Assembly (NCBI RefSeq): GCF_006874465.1
Contig: NZ_VIRL01000016.1
Coordinates: 1 to 64,000, forward strand
Source of the DNA: Microbispora bryophytorum
GTDB lineage: Bacteria; Actinomycetota; Actinomycetes; Streptosporangiales; Streptosporangiaceae
Direction of reading: 5' to 3'
DNA length: 64,000 nucleotides
This document shows positions 43,234 to 51,661 of the stretch, one piece after another (positions within the stretch are counted from its first letter, which is position 1; the number at the start of each line of letters is the position of its first letter). The notes beneath the pieces are model-generated. The model was given only the letters and a program-made list of their open reading frames with translations. It did not search any database and was not told the DNA's origin. The position numbers and the translations under genes were made by a program.

Positions 43234-43779
43234 ATGGACGAGCGGCGGTTGGTGCGGGTCTCGAAATACCTGGCCAAGCACCTGCGGCACCAGCCCGAGC
43301 GCATCGGCATCGAACTCGACGCGCACGGCTGGGTGGACATCGACGCGCTGCTGACGGCGGCGGCCTCGCACGGGTTCCCGATCTCGCGTGCCGAACTGGA
43401 GCAGGCGGTCGCCGGCAACGACAAGCGGCGGTACGTGATCGAGGACGATCGGATCCGGGCCAGTCAGGGGCACTCGGTGCCCGTCGACCTCGACCTGCCG
43501 GTGGTCGAGCCGCCCCCGATCCTCTATCACGGCACGGTCGCCCGGAATGTGGAGGCGATCCGCGCGGAGGGGCTGCGGCCGATGGCACGCCATCACGTCC
43601 ACCTGTCGCCGGACCGGGAGACCGCCACCCGCGTCGGCGCGCGCAGGGGTGAGCCGGTCGTGCTCGTGGTGGACGCGGCTGCGATGCACGCCGCCGGACA
43701 TCACTTCCGGGTGAGCGCCAACGGCGTCTGGCTGGTGGATCACGTCCCGCCGCACTTCATCGGGTGGAGCAGCGACTGA
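43234..43779 (+). CDS. kptA: RNA 2'-phosphotransferase (Tpt1/KptA family)
   Basis: 181 residues, SD CTGGAGG. VRVSKYLAKHLRHQPERIGIELDAHGWVDIDALL, RYVIEDDRIRASQGHS, ILYHGTVARNVEAIRAEGLRPMARHHVHLS and VLVVDAAAMHAAGHHFRVSANGVWLVDHVPPHFI contain all family motifs, including the H/R residues of the 2'-phosphate and NAD+ sites. Transfers an RNA 2'-phosphate to NAD+, giving ADP-ribose 1'',2''-cyclic phosphate. Bacteria lack the tRNA-splicing route that needs it in yeast, so its cellular target here is unknown. Confidence 0.93.
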   Translation: MDERRLVRVSKYLAKHLRHQPERIGIELDAHGWVDIDALLTAAASHGFPISRAELEQAVAGNDKRRYVIEDDRIRASQGHSVPVDLDLPVVEPPPILYHGTVARNVEAIRAEGLRPMARHHVHLSPDRETATRVGARRGEPVVLVVDAAAMHAAGHHFRVSANGVWLVDHVPPHFIGWSSD

Positions 43780-43878
43780 GAGACGGCCGTTCTGGGCGGG
43801 AATCGCCATTGGAGGGGGCATAGGCAGGCCGCGTATTTCAGTGGCGACTTGCGGATATCCGCCCTATATCGTTCCTGC

Positions 43879-46008
43879 GTGGAAGATCTCATCATTGCCC
43901 GGCGTCTGCGTGTTCCGGTCGACGACGCTGGGGACGACACGCCGGGTTGGGGTGGGGTGGCTGCCCGGCAGCTCGACGCGGCGCTGCTCAGCGTCGGCTT
44001 CACGTGCTCACCGGCGCTGCTCGGCCGCCTGACCCGGCTGCCCGGCGAGCAGGTGATCGACCTCGGCGTACGCGTCCTGGCCGCGGTGCGCCGCCTGGTC
44101 GGTGACCACGTCGAACACAACGCCTACTTCGTCGACTTCCCGAAGAACGTGCCGGACACCCTGGAGTTCTGGGCGGGGCTGCTGCGCGAGGCCGTGCTCG
44201 ACCCGGTCGCCGCCACCCGCCTCCAGCCGGGCACCCTCAACCTGCTGGACCTGCCGCGATACGGCGGCTACCAGCACACCTACGCCGATCTGCTGGCCGC
44301 GCACGCCGAGCTGATCCCCCTGGTCAAAGACCGGGTGACCGTGCTTGAGCTGGGTGGAAGCCTGCGAGACGAAGCGCGGGAGCTCTACCTCTCGCTGGCC
44401 GGCTCCGAGATCCCGCTCGCCGCCGAGGACCTGGCCGCTCTGCGCGCGCTGGCCGCCTTCTGCGCCGACTTCGGGGCCGACTACAGTGCCGACGACCAGC
44501 CCGAGCACGTCCCCGTACGCGAGAACCGGGCCGTCGTCAACGAGGTGCGGCTGGCCACCCGGCAGCCCCTGCTCGTCGACACCGTGACGGACGTGCTCCG
44601 GCTGGCCGCGCTCTGCTCCGATGGCGATGTGACCCTGTCCACCCCCACCCGCCTGCGCTCCTTCCGCCGCGCCGAACGCCGCATCCTGCTGGCCGCCCTG
44701 GACGCCGTCCCGGCCGCCAAGCACGGGGACGTGCTTCGCCACCGGGAGCAGTGGAAGCGGCTCGGCGAGCGGCTGCACCCCCACGAGTACCCGCAGTTTC
44801 CTCGGGCGGCTCAGGTCTTCGACGTGGCCAGGGGCGTGCGCGAGGCGGCGAGCTTCGGCGGCCGGGTCGAGGCCGCGCTGGCCGCGGGACGTACCGACGA
44901 GGCCGTCTCGCTGCTGGAGCACACACCCGGCGCACTGCTGCGCCGCCTCGATCATCTGCTGCGGGCGGGTGACGGCTCTGCCGTGCTGGAGGCGGCGGAG
45001 AGGTCGGTCGCCCGTGCCTCCGGCCGCGTGCTGCTGTCTTTGCGGGAGCACCTGCAGAACCGGTTCGCTCCCGTGAACCGGGTCTTCACCAACCGGTCCG
45101 GCAGAGCGTGGACCACACCTGACACCCGTGCCCCGCTTGATGAGGAGACCCTCAGCCGGACGCTCGCGATCCTGGACGAGGAGATCGGCCGCCGTCTGCC
45201 CGACCTCGGCGAGTTGATCGTCGACCCCGCCGTCCTCGACGTGGCGCTGCCCCTGTCGGGTAAGGCGGTCGCGCCGGGGCTCGGGATGCTGCCCCGCGGC
45301 TCGTTGTCGCCCGTGGACGGTGAGCTGCTCCGATTCTTCGTGCACTGGCAACAGGCCGAGCGGCGCACCGACTACGACCTGTCCGCGCTCATGCTCGACG
45401 CTGGCTATGACAACCCGACCAACATCTCGTGGACGTCCTACGCCAACGAGTTCGCGACCTACTCGGGTGACCTCACCGAGGCCCCCGACGGCGCCTCGGA
45501 GTTCATCGACGTGCGTCTGTCCCACGCCACCAAGCCGATCATCATCCCCCAGGTCCACATCTACGCGGGGGAGCCGTTCGAGGAGGCCGCCGAGGCGTTC
45601 TTCGGCTATATGACCAGGGACGCCGCCCAGGAGGGCAGGCCGTTCGAACCGCGTACGGTCCGGATGAAGTCCGACCTGCGCGGATCCGGCCGCGTCGCGC
45701 TCCCGCTCGTCTTCCTTCGCGGGGACGACGGCGTGTGGCGGGTGAAGTGGCTGCACCTCTACCTGTCGGGCCGTCCAGCGTTCAACCAGGTGGAGGGCAA
45801 CCGGGTCACCGCGTCGCTGCTCGTGCGCTCGATCGTGGAGCGGGACTACCTCCGGGTCGGCTACCTGGCCGGCCTGCTCCGGGCCAAGTCCTCCGCGTCC
45901 TCAACGGGCGGGCACCTCACGTACATCGGGCTTGAGGCGCCTGCCGACCTCCCGGAAGGGGCGCGGGTCTACACGCCCGCCACGCTGCACGAGTTGATCC
46001 CGGCCTGA
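43879..46008 (+). CDS. SCO0854-like protein with TerD-type C-terminal domain
   Basis: About 709 residues from GTG 43879; TATATC at 43865-43870 is 8 nt upstream and no SD exists, so it may be leaderless. TTG 43849 would add ten residues. Residues 1-480 are helical (VEDLIIARRLRVPVDD, DHVEHNAYFVDFPKNVPDTLEFW, LLDLPRYGGYQHTYADLLA). The C-terminal third (RRTDYDLSALMLDAGYDNPTNISWTSYANEFATYSGDLTEAPDGASEFIDVRL) resembles the TerD/CABP fold. Matches what I remember as the MXAN_6230/SCO0854 family; no RING Cys cluster is visible. Role unknown, possibly stress-linked. Confidence 0.7.
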   Translation: MEDLIIARRLRVPVDDAGDDTPGWGGVAARQLDAALLSVGFTCSPALLGRLTRLPGEQVIDLGVRVLAAVRRLVGDHVEHNAYFVDFPKNVPDTLEFWAGLLREAVLDPVAATRLQPGTLNLLDLPRYGGYQHTYADLLAAHAELIPLVKDRVTVLELGGSLRDEARELYLSLAGSEIPLAAEDLAALRALAAFCADFGADYSADDQPEHVPVRENRAVVNEVRLATRQPLLVDTVTDVLRLAALCSDGDVTLSTPTRLRSFRRAERRILLAALDAVPAAKHGDVLRHREQWKRLGERLHPHEYPQFPRAAQVFDVARGVREAASFGGRVEAALAAGRTDEAVSLLEHTPGALLRRLDHLLRAGDGSAVLEAAERSVARASGRVLLSLREHLQNRFAPVNRVFTNRSGRAWTTPDTRAPLDEETLSRTLAILDEEIGRRLPDLGELIVDPAVLDVALPLSGKAVAPGLGMLPRGSLSPVDGELLRFFVHWQQAERRTDYDLSALMLDAGYDNPTNISWTSYANEFATYSGDLTEAPDGASEFIDVRLSHATKPIIIPQVHIYAGEPFEEAAEAFFGYMTRDAAQEGRPFEPRTVRMKSDLRGSGRVALPLVFLRGDDGVWRVKWLHLYLSGRPAFNQVEGNRVTASLLVRSIVERDYLRVGYLAGLLRAKSSASSTGGHLTYIGLEAPADLPEGARVYTPATLHELIPA

Positions 46009-46024
46009 TATCGTGCTGACCGCA

Positions 46025-46153
46025 AGGCCATGGGAGGGCTTCCTTCTCACCTCTTTGGATCCGGTCTGCCCGTACGGGCGCCGGGCTGGTTCTAGCTCTC
46101 CCGCTTTCCTTGCGCTCCGGCGGGTGAGGCCATTCGGGGCTTCCTTCTCACCT
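46025..46153 (+). repeat. 28-bp direct repeat in the 350-bp gap before the Rpn gene
   Basis: AGGCCAT-N-GGGCTTCCTTCTCACCT occurs at 46025-46052 and again at 46127-46153 (one base shorter, differing only around the middle). ACCTGGTTCAATTCCAGGT (46151-46169), a dyad with a TTCAATT loop like a tRNA T-arm, directly follows copy 2. The gap 46009-46360 contains no gene; its end (46285-46325) is unusually AT-rich. Confidence 0.7.
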
Positions 46154-46360
46154 GGTTCAATTCCAGGTAGGTCTGTAAGGGCCTGCTGGCGAAATCAGCT
46201 TCCGAGCCTTCCTCGCCCGTCCGGCCGGCGAACGGTCCCTACAGGAGACAAGCGACAGACCCGCTCCCGTCTCGCAGTCTAAAATGGCGGAGAGTAACGA
46301 GATAATCACAGATTGTTATAGCGACCCCCTTGTCGATCTCGGTGTGGATACGGTCACGCA

Positions 46361-47266
46361 GTGGCACTAGCCGAACACGAAGCCCTCGTCCGCCTGTTCT
46401 GCGAACGACCCGACCTCGCCGCCGACCTGCTGACTCGGTCTCTCAGAGTTCAGCTGCCCGACTACGACTACGCGGGTCTCGAATCGGCCGATCTCACCGA
46501 GGTCACACCCACCGAACGTCGTGCCGACTCGGTCATCGTGTTCCGCCGTAAACGGCCGGAGGCCGACCCCCAGCCCGTTCTCGCTGTCATCGTCGAGGTC
46601 CAACGTCGCCAGGACCCCGGCAAGATGTGGTCCTGGCCGATGTACCTCGTCAGCCTGCGCACCCGCCTTGAATGCCCGGTCATTCTGCTGGTCGTGTGCC
46701 CTGAAGCGTCGGTCGCCCGCTGGTGCGCCCGCCCGATCGAACTGGGTCATCCTGGCCTGGTGCTGAAACCGCTGGTCGCCGGCCCGAACGAGGTACCCGT
46801 CATCACCGACCCCGGGCAGGCGGCCGAGGACATCGAGCTCGCGGTGCTCTCGGCGATTCACCACGCCGCCACGCCGGAGGGCCCCGAGATCCTCAACGCT
46901 CTGTTCGCCGCGCTGCACAATCTCGACCGAGACCTGGGGGGTATGTACGCTGACATGGTTCGTGCGGCGCTGCCTCGAGGGGTCTGGGATCACTTGGAGG
47001 AGCACTTGAAGAGCGAGACCTACGAGTACCTCAGCGACTGGGCCCGCGAGAACATCGCCAAGGGCAAAGCGGAAGGCAAGGCAGAAGGCAAGGCGGAGGG
47101 ACAGGCCGAGGCGATCTTGACGGTGCTGTCGGCCCGAGGCATCGAGGTGTCCGAGGACATTTCCGAAAAAATCCGAAAATGCCATGACCTGGACAGGTTG
47201 GCCGCCTGGCTTCGAGCAGCCGCCACGGTCGACTCCTCTGACGCGTTGCTCGATGACATCTCCTGA
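46361..47266 (+). CDS. Rpn-type PD-(D/E)XK nuclease
   Basis: 301 residues from GTG 46361. ALVRLFCERPDLAADLLTRSL, then the nuclease core RADSVIVFRRKRPEADPQPVLAVIVEVQRRQDPGKMWSWPMYLVSLRTRLECPVILLVVCP with the D...E-V-Q pattern, and a coiled C-tail with GKAEGKAEGKAEGQAEA repeats ending LRAAATVDSSDALLDDIS. Members of the Rpn/PDDEXK family are DNA nucleases linked to recombination and are often multicopy. A broken second copy lies 230 bp downstream. Confidence 0.8.
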   Translation: MALAEHEALVRLFCERPDLAADLLTRSLRVQLPDYDYAGLESADLTEVTPTERRADSVIVFRRKRPEADPQPVLAVIVEVQRRQDPGKMWSWPMYLVSLRTRLECPVILLVVCPEASVARWCARPIELGHPGLVLKPLVAGPNEVPVITDPGQAAEDIELAVLSAIHHAATPEGPEILNALFAALHNLDRDLGGMYADMVRAALPRGVWDHLEEHLKSETYEYLSDWARENIAKGKAEGKAEGKAEGQAEAILTVLSARGIEVSEDISEKIRKCHDLDRLAAWLRAAATVDSSDALLDDIS

Positions 47267-47339
47267 CGCCGTCCCGTGACGTGGCCCCCACTGCGGGGGC
47301 GTCACAGAATGCCGCCGGGCTGCTCCTCGAGTCCGCAGG

Positions 47340-47500
47340 CGAAAGGCTCCGCTATGGATGTCGTCCCCTGGCGGTTCGCACCCACGGCCCTCGAGTGAGC
47401 CTGCCTTCATTGCATGCGCGCGGAGGAAGCCCATGATCGCGCACTTCCGCTCGTACGCGCAGTACCGGGGCCGGCCGGCGTGGTCGCCTTGCCCGAAGGA
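47340..47500 (-). pseudogene. Remnant of an HNH endonuclease 3' part
   Basis: On the minus strand the segment around 47425-47460 reads CAYERKCAIMGFLRAHA, matching the intact HNH protein (HAYERRCAITGD ... DEVFLRT) but with about 100 residues deleted between CAI-x-G and FLR. The following bases (47340-47430) are about 80% identical to the flank 47850-47942 behind the intact HNH gene. This is the copy that once faced the intact Rpn gene. Confidence 0.65.
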
Positions 47501-47824
47501 CATGGTGCGTGCGGCGCTGCCCGGAAAGATCTCGACCACTTGGAGAAGCATGTGAACACCAAGACCTACGAGTACCTCAGCGACTGTGCCCGCGAGAACT
47601 TCGCCAAGGGCAGAACCGAGGGCAGAGCCGAGGCACAGGCAGAAGGCAAGGCCGAGGCCATGGCAGAGGCCGTCGTGATAGTCCTGGACGCCCGGGACAT
47701 ACAGGTGCCCGACGAGTTGAAGGACAAGATCCTCGTGTGCCGTGACTTCGATCGGCTGAACGCCTGGATCGCGGCGGCCGCCACGATCGAGTCCTCGGAC
47801 GCACTCCTCGACGAGGAGCTCTGA
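47501..47824 (+). pseudogene. 5'-truncated, frameshifted Rpn nuclease copy
   Basis: Begins MVRAALP like residue 195 of the intact Rpn protein, loses one base near 47524, and continues in the next frame as KDLDHLEKHVNTKTYEYLSDCARENFAKGRTEG...IAAAATIESSDALLDEEL, matching the intact C-terminus (HLEEHLKSETYEYLSDWARENIAKG...LRAAATVDSSDALLDDIS). The nuclease core is absent. A downstream ORF alone could give about 90 residues, but no sensible start exists. Confidence 0.8.
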
Positions 47825-47926
47825 CGCTGACCACCGGTGATATGGCTGCCGGAAGGCTCTGCGATGTACGTCGTCCCACGGCGGTTCGCATCCACGGCCT
47901 TCACCTGTGCGCCGTGCCTTCCTGAC

Positions 47927-48877
47927 CTACGTGCGGAGGAAGACTTCGTCGAGATGCCACTCGAGGGCCTCGCGGTTCGGCCGGTCGCGAGGGCGGTCGG
48001 GGACGGTTATCTCTTGTCCGGCCCGCCGGTAGAACTCCTCGCCGTTGCCGAACTCCTCGCGCAGGCGAGGGCTGACCAGTAATCGGTGCCTGGGGTCGAC
48101 CGCCAGATAGCCGCGGTCGAAGAGCGTGTGCACGTCCGAGCGGAGCAGGAGCCCGTTGTCCAGCCGGTGCTCGCCTCCCGCGGTGACCGGGCGGATGTGC
48201 GCCGCCTGCAAGACCGGCCTGATCCGGTCACCGGTGATCGCACAACGCCGTTCGTACGCGTGCAGGACCACAGCCTGGAAGGCCCGCTGGCCCAGCCTGC
48301 GGGGCGCCAGCCGAGGGTCGCCGAAGACGGGCCCATGGCGGTGCCACGGCTCGGACAGGTCGACGTGTTCAGCGATCCCCGCGCGGTTCAACAGGTCGTA
48401 GAAGTAGCCCGCGGCCAGGTGGGCGGCCAGGTCGTAGCTCTTGCCCTGGACGATGTTCGACGCGAATTCGGGCGGCGGGCCGGCGACACGGTCGTCCGGA
48501 TAGAAGAAGACGTCGCGGATGATGACGCAGCCGATGACCGGGTCCTCGCCCGGTTTCATCGGCTGGCTGCGGTACCGGCCGACCTGCCGATGGAGCTCGA
48601 CCAGGCTCGCGGCGCCGTTGCCCTCACCGAAGAACTCCCAGGCCTCGGAGACTCGGAGGGGTGCGAACCCGCTGAAGAAACCCCCGCCGACCACGCGGTT
48701 GTGCGGGTAGTGGGTCTTGAAGAAGAACGGCTCGCCGTGGTCGATCGCACGGAACTCCCGCCCGCTGGACGGCCGCCAGAAGTTGACCTCGCTCAAGTCC
48801 GGACGTCCGGCCAGAAAGCGGTACCAGCTCGTGTCAGTCACCCCGACGTACGCCTTCACAACGGCCATTGTGCCCAT
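47927..48877 (-). CDS. HNH endonuclease with PUA-like N-domain
   Basis: 316 residues from ATG 48877 (GGAG 10 nt upstream; ATG 48868 is an alternative). N-domain AYVGVTDTSWYRFLAGRPDLSEVNFWRPSSGREFRAIDHGEPFFFKTHYPHNRVVGGGFF resembles modified-base-reading folds found in putative restriction enzymes. C-terminal HNH: AYERRCAITGDRIRPVLQAAHIRPVTAGGEHRLDNGLLLRSDVHTLFDRGYLAVD with the H-I / N-G-L / H-x-L-F-D catalytic pattern. Probably a modification-dependent restriction enzyme. Follows the PUA-like gene by 39 bp on the same strand. Confidence 0.83.
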   Translation of the reverse strand: MGTMAVVKAYVGVTDTSWYRFLAGRPDLSEVNFWRPSSGREFRAIDHGEPFFFKTHYPHNRVVGGGFFSGFAPLRVSEAWEFFGEGNGAASLVELHRQVGRYRSQPMKPGEDPVIGCVIIRDVFFYPDDRVAGPPPEFASNIVQGKSYDLAAHLAAGYFYDLLNRAGIAEHVDLSEPWHRHGPVFGDPRLAPRRLGQRAFQAVVLHAYERRCAITGDRIRPVLQAAHIRPVTAGGEHRLDNGLLLRSDVHTLFDRGYLAVDPRHRLLVSPRLREEFGNGEEFYRRAGQEITVPDRPRDRPNREALEWHLDEVFLRT

Positions 48878-48916
48878 ACATGATCGACTCCGCCAGGGTG
48901 CCGCGGCGTAGCGGAG

Positions 48917-49444
48917 TCAGGCGCGAGCAGGCGTTTGCCGCACAGGCCGAATCGAGGACAGGTATGCCGGGATGACCAAGGCGGGTTCGCGGGCGACGCC
49001 GCCGAGTTCGCGTTCGAGCCGGGCGGCGTCGGATGCGCTCAGCTCGAGCAGGGGACGCCGAAGACGGATGGACCAGGACTTGGCGTCGGGGAAGGCATCC
49101 AGCCCTGGAACGAGGGGCCCCAGCTCGACCCCGGTGAGGTATGGCGCAAGCGACCGCAGGCCGATGTCGCACCCACGGGTGAAATCCCGGCCCGCTATCG
49201 TTACCGCCTTCTCGTAGGCGATCACCTGCGAGGTGACCTCGGCCATGCCGATGATCCTCGTCCGGTCGCGGGTCGGGTTGTGCCAGCAGCCACGGGTGGT
49301 CAGGACGAAGAGATCGTCCCCCACCTTGAGCCGGTTCACCTCGCTGCGACTGGTCGGCGGGAAGGCCATCCGGGACTCGCGCAGCACCCAGGCGACGGCC
49401 TCCCGCTCCCCGAGGATCAACAGGTACGCGGTCACGATCGGCAC
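48917..49444 (-). CDS. PUA-like (EVE/ASCH-type) domain protein
   Basis: 175 residues from GTG 49444 (GGAGA about 9 nt upstream); TTG 49465 is a longer alternative. IVTAYLLILGEREAVAWVLRESRMAFPPTSRSEVNRLKVGDDLFVLTTRGCWHNPTRDRTRIIGMAEVTSQV has the strand order and the L-K-V-G-D-x-x-F/V element of PUA-like barrels, which bind modified nucleotides. Forms a two-gene unit with the HNH endonuclease. Family assignment is from pattern only. Confidence 0.55.
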   Translation of the reverse strand: MPIVTAYLLILGEREAVAWVLRESRMAFPPTSRSEVNRLKVGDDLFVLTTRGCWHNPTRDRTRIIGMAEVTSQVIAYEKAVTIAGRDFTRGCDIGLRSLAPYLTGVELGPLVPGLDAFPDAKSWSIRLRRPLLELSASDAARLERELGGVAREPALVIPAYLSSIRPVRQTPARA

Positions 49445-49549
49445 GGTATCGGATCTCCGGGGCAAGCCCGTAGAGACGGAGGACGGGACCGTCCGCTACC
49501 ACTGGGTGGACGGCCGGGAGGCCGCGTCGGGGACGAGCGGCGGACCGGG

Positions 49550-51142
49550 TCAGCGGGGGACGATCGGCAGCGTGACGTACGAGTCGGGGAAGACCTTCTG
49601 ACGCTGGACGACGAGGTCTGCCTCGGTCGCGCCGATCTGGCCGGTGCCGGTGTTGCGGTCGAATCGGGGGAAGTTGGAGCTGGAGACCTCCACCCGGATC
49701 CGGTGGCCGGCTTTGAAGACCTGGCTGGTGGCGACCAGGTCGATGGTGAAAATCCCGGACGACTCGGTGACGCGGACGATGCCGTCGATCACGCTCATCG
49801 CCCGGCCGTCCGGATAGACGTCCACGAGCTTAGCCGTCCAGTCCGTCGAGGCGGCCGAGGTCTCGGCGTGCAGGGCCACCGACACCGGGCCCGTCACCTC
49901 GACGTCGGAAGTGAGCACCTCGGTCGAGTAGCAGAGCACGTCGGGCCGCCGTTCCACGTCCCGCTGGTCCTGCGGTCCGACGTTGGTGGGGTCGGGCAGC
50001 AGGGTCGGGCCGCCGACGGTCGGGACCGGGTCGCGCGGGTCGAAGGTGAAGGTCGCCGGCTCGGACGCCGAGGAAGGCTCGGGGGAGAGCAGGCCGCCGG
50101 TGTGCAGGAAGTAAGGGGTGCCGACGGCGCGCTCCAGCGGCCAGGCGTCCTCGTCCCGCCAGACGTCGTCGCCCATCACGAAGATCTTCACGGCGGGGCC
50201 GGTGTCCTCGCCCTTCAGGAACGCGAGTTCCCTCTGCTCCAGCCCGATCGCCTGGGCGGAGGCGGCGCCGCCGAAGAACAGCCGTCCGGTGCCCGCGGCG
50301 CCCGGCGCGAGGTGGGACCAGGGGCCGACGACCAGGGGGCCGCCCAAGCGGCGGTGGTTCTCCAGCGTTCCGCCGAGGAACAGGTCGAACCAGCCCGCCA
50401 CGTGCATGACGGGCACCGCGACGCGGTCGTGGCGCAGGATCTCGGCCAGGTCCTCCCAGTAGGCGTCGCGTTCCACGTGCGAGGTCCAGTCGCGCCACCA
50501 GGGAATGCCCGGGATGTCGCCGACCGGCAGGGTGCGTGCCGCGGCGTCCTGGTCGCCCAGCACGGGAAGAACCGCGGCGAGCCCCGCGCCGGTAGCCTCG
50601 CCCGCCTCGGCGGCGTGCAGCAGGCCGAGCATGGTCTGAAAGGCGCCCCAGTTCAGGGCCGAGCCCAGCGCGAACGCGCCGCCGTGATACTTGAGGCCGT
50701 CGTGGAAGTCGTGCGGCGTCATCGAGGCGACGACGGCCTTGAGCCCGGGCGGGCGCGTCACCGCCGCCTGCAGCGCGCATCCGGCGAGGTAGGACGTGCC
50801 GCTCATCACGACCTCGCCGTTCGACCAGGGCTGCGCGGTGATCCAGGCGATCGTGTCGTGGCCGTCCGCGCCCTCGTCCACCCAGGGCCGGAACTCGCCG
50901 TCGCTGCTTCCGCGCCCCCGGCAGTGCTGCAGCACCACCGCGAACCCGGCCCGCAGCGCGGGTGTCACCGGCGCCGTCCGGAACGAGTCCTCGCCGTACG
51001 GCGTGCGCATGAGCAGGGCCGGGAACCGGCCGCCGCCGGCCGGCCGGTGGACGGTGCCCCGCAGGATGGTGCCGTCCCGCATCGGCATCGGAACATCGTG
51101 CTCGACGGCGACCGGAAGCGGGGGGCGGTCGAGCTTCGGCAT
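49550..51142 (-). CDS. CocE/NonD family hydrolase
   Basis: 530 residues. N-terminal alpha/beta hydrolase: VPMPMRDGTILRGTVHRPAGGGRFPALLMRTPYG, VVLQHCRGRGSSDGEFRPWVDEGADGHDTIAWITAQPWSNGEVVMSGTSYLAG (nucleophile Ser in GTSYLAG), HVAGWFDLFLGGTLEN (Asp region), GPWSHL (His). C-terminal jelly-roll (X-Pro dipeptidyl-peptidase C-type): HRIRVEVSSSNFPRFDRNTGTG. Cleaves esters or amides. Ends a three-gene operon with DUF3237 and an FAD monooxygenase, suggesting catabolism of an aromatic ester. Confidence 0.92.
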   Translation of the reverse strand: MPKLDRPPLPVAVEHDVPMPMRDGTILRGTVHRPAGGGRFPALLMRTPYGEDSFRTAPVTPALRAGFAVVLQHCRGRGSSDGEFRPWVDEGADGHDTIAWITAQPWSNGEVVMSGTSYLAGCALQAAVTRPPGLKAVVASMTPHDFHDGLKYHGGAFALGSALNWGAFQTMLGLLHAAEAGEATGAGLAAVLPVLGDQDAAARTLPVGDIPGIPWWRDWTSHVERDAYWEDLAEILRHDRVAVPVMHVAGWFDLFLGGTLENHRRLGGPLVVGPWSHLAPGAAGTGRLFFGGAASAQAIGLEQRELAFLKGEDTGPAVKIFVMGDDVWRDEDAWPLERAVGTPYFLHTGGLLSPEPSSASEPATFTFDPRDPVPTVGGPTLLPDPTNVGPQDQRDVERRPDVLCYSTEVLTSDVEVTGPVSVALHAETSAASTDWTAKLVDVYPDGRAMSVIDGIVRVTESSGIFTIDLVATSQVFKAGHRIRVEVSSSNFPRFDRNTGTGQIGATEADLVVQRQKVFPDSYVTLPIVPR

Positions 51143-51151
51143 GAGGGCTCC

Positions 51152-51661
51152 TCAGGTCAGGGCATAGGCGTCGTAGCGTACGGCGGTGGCCACGCGGGCG
51201 GCCGTGGCCACCGCGAGGGTGCGGTTGAGCCAGAGATACCGATCGTCGCCCGTCTCGAAGCGGCAGAACAGCCGGAAGTAGTACTCCGCCGGGTCCACGT
51301 CCTCGCCCCGCGCGAGGCGGCCGAGCACCTCGGGGGAGCCGTGCCGGACTCCGCTGGTGGTGATGTAGACGTGCGCGCCGTCGTGGGTGCGCAGCGTGTA
51401 GCGCGTGTCGATGCTGATCATGCCGTCGGCGTGCACGACCTGCCAGTCGGCCCCGCCGGGCAGCACGGTGCCCGACAGGCGGGGACCGTCGAACGTGCCG
51501 CCCACGATGTTGACCACACGGCGGTGGCCCCACTGCGAGTCGCCGAGGTCGAGCATGGGGTCGAGATCCACGCGGAACGTGGCGAGCGGTTCCAGATTCA
51601 CGGGTGGCAAATCCACGGGTCGCAGGTTCACGGGTGGCAGGTCCACGGGTCGCGGGTTCAC
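51152..51661 (-). CDS. DUF3237 family protein with repeated N-terminus
   Basis: 169 residues from GTG 51661. The family part starts at LEPLATFRVDLDPMLDLGDSQWGHRRVVNIVGGTFDGPRLSGTVLPGGADWQVVHADGMISIDTRYTLRTHDGAHVYITTSGVR, a clear DUF3237 barrel. Before it two 10-residue copies of VN(P/L)RPVDLPP come from a 30-bp tandem repeat that also spans the junction with the monooxygenase gene (4-bp overlap). DUF3237 genes often accompany aromatic or steroid degradation; biochemical role unknown. Confidence 0.85.
   Translation of the reverse strand: MNPRPVDLPPVNLRPVDLPPVNLEPLATFRVDLDPMLDLGDSQWGHRRVVNIVGGTFDGPRLSGTVLPGGADWQVVHADGMISIDTRYTLRTHDGAHVYITTSGVRHGSPEVLGRLARGEDVDPAEYYFRLFCRFETGDDRYLWLNRTLAVATAARVATAVRYDAYALT
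51595..51660 (-). repeat. 30-bp tandem repeat at the DUF3237 start
   Basis: Plus-strand unit beginning GATTCACGGGTGGCAA (51595-51624) is repeated as GGTTCACGGGTGGCAG (51625-51654) with a partial third copy at 51655. Each minus-strand unit brings a GTG that could serve as start, so the annotated start is not certain. Confidence 0.85.

Noticed and set aside
46127-46180. tRNA-like T-arm (ACCTGGTTCAATTCCAGGT) in the gap before the Rpn gene
   Set aside because: No matching acceptor stem, D-arm or anticodon arm lies upstream, so it is only a dyad next to a direct repeat.
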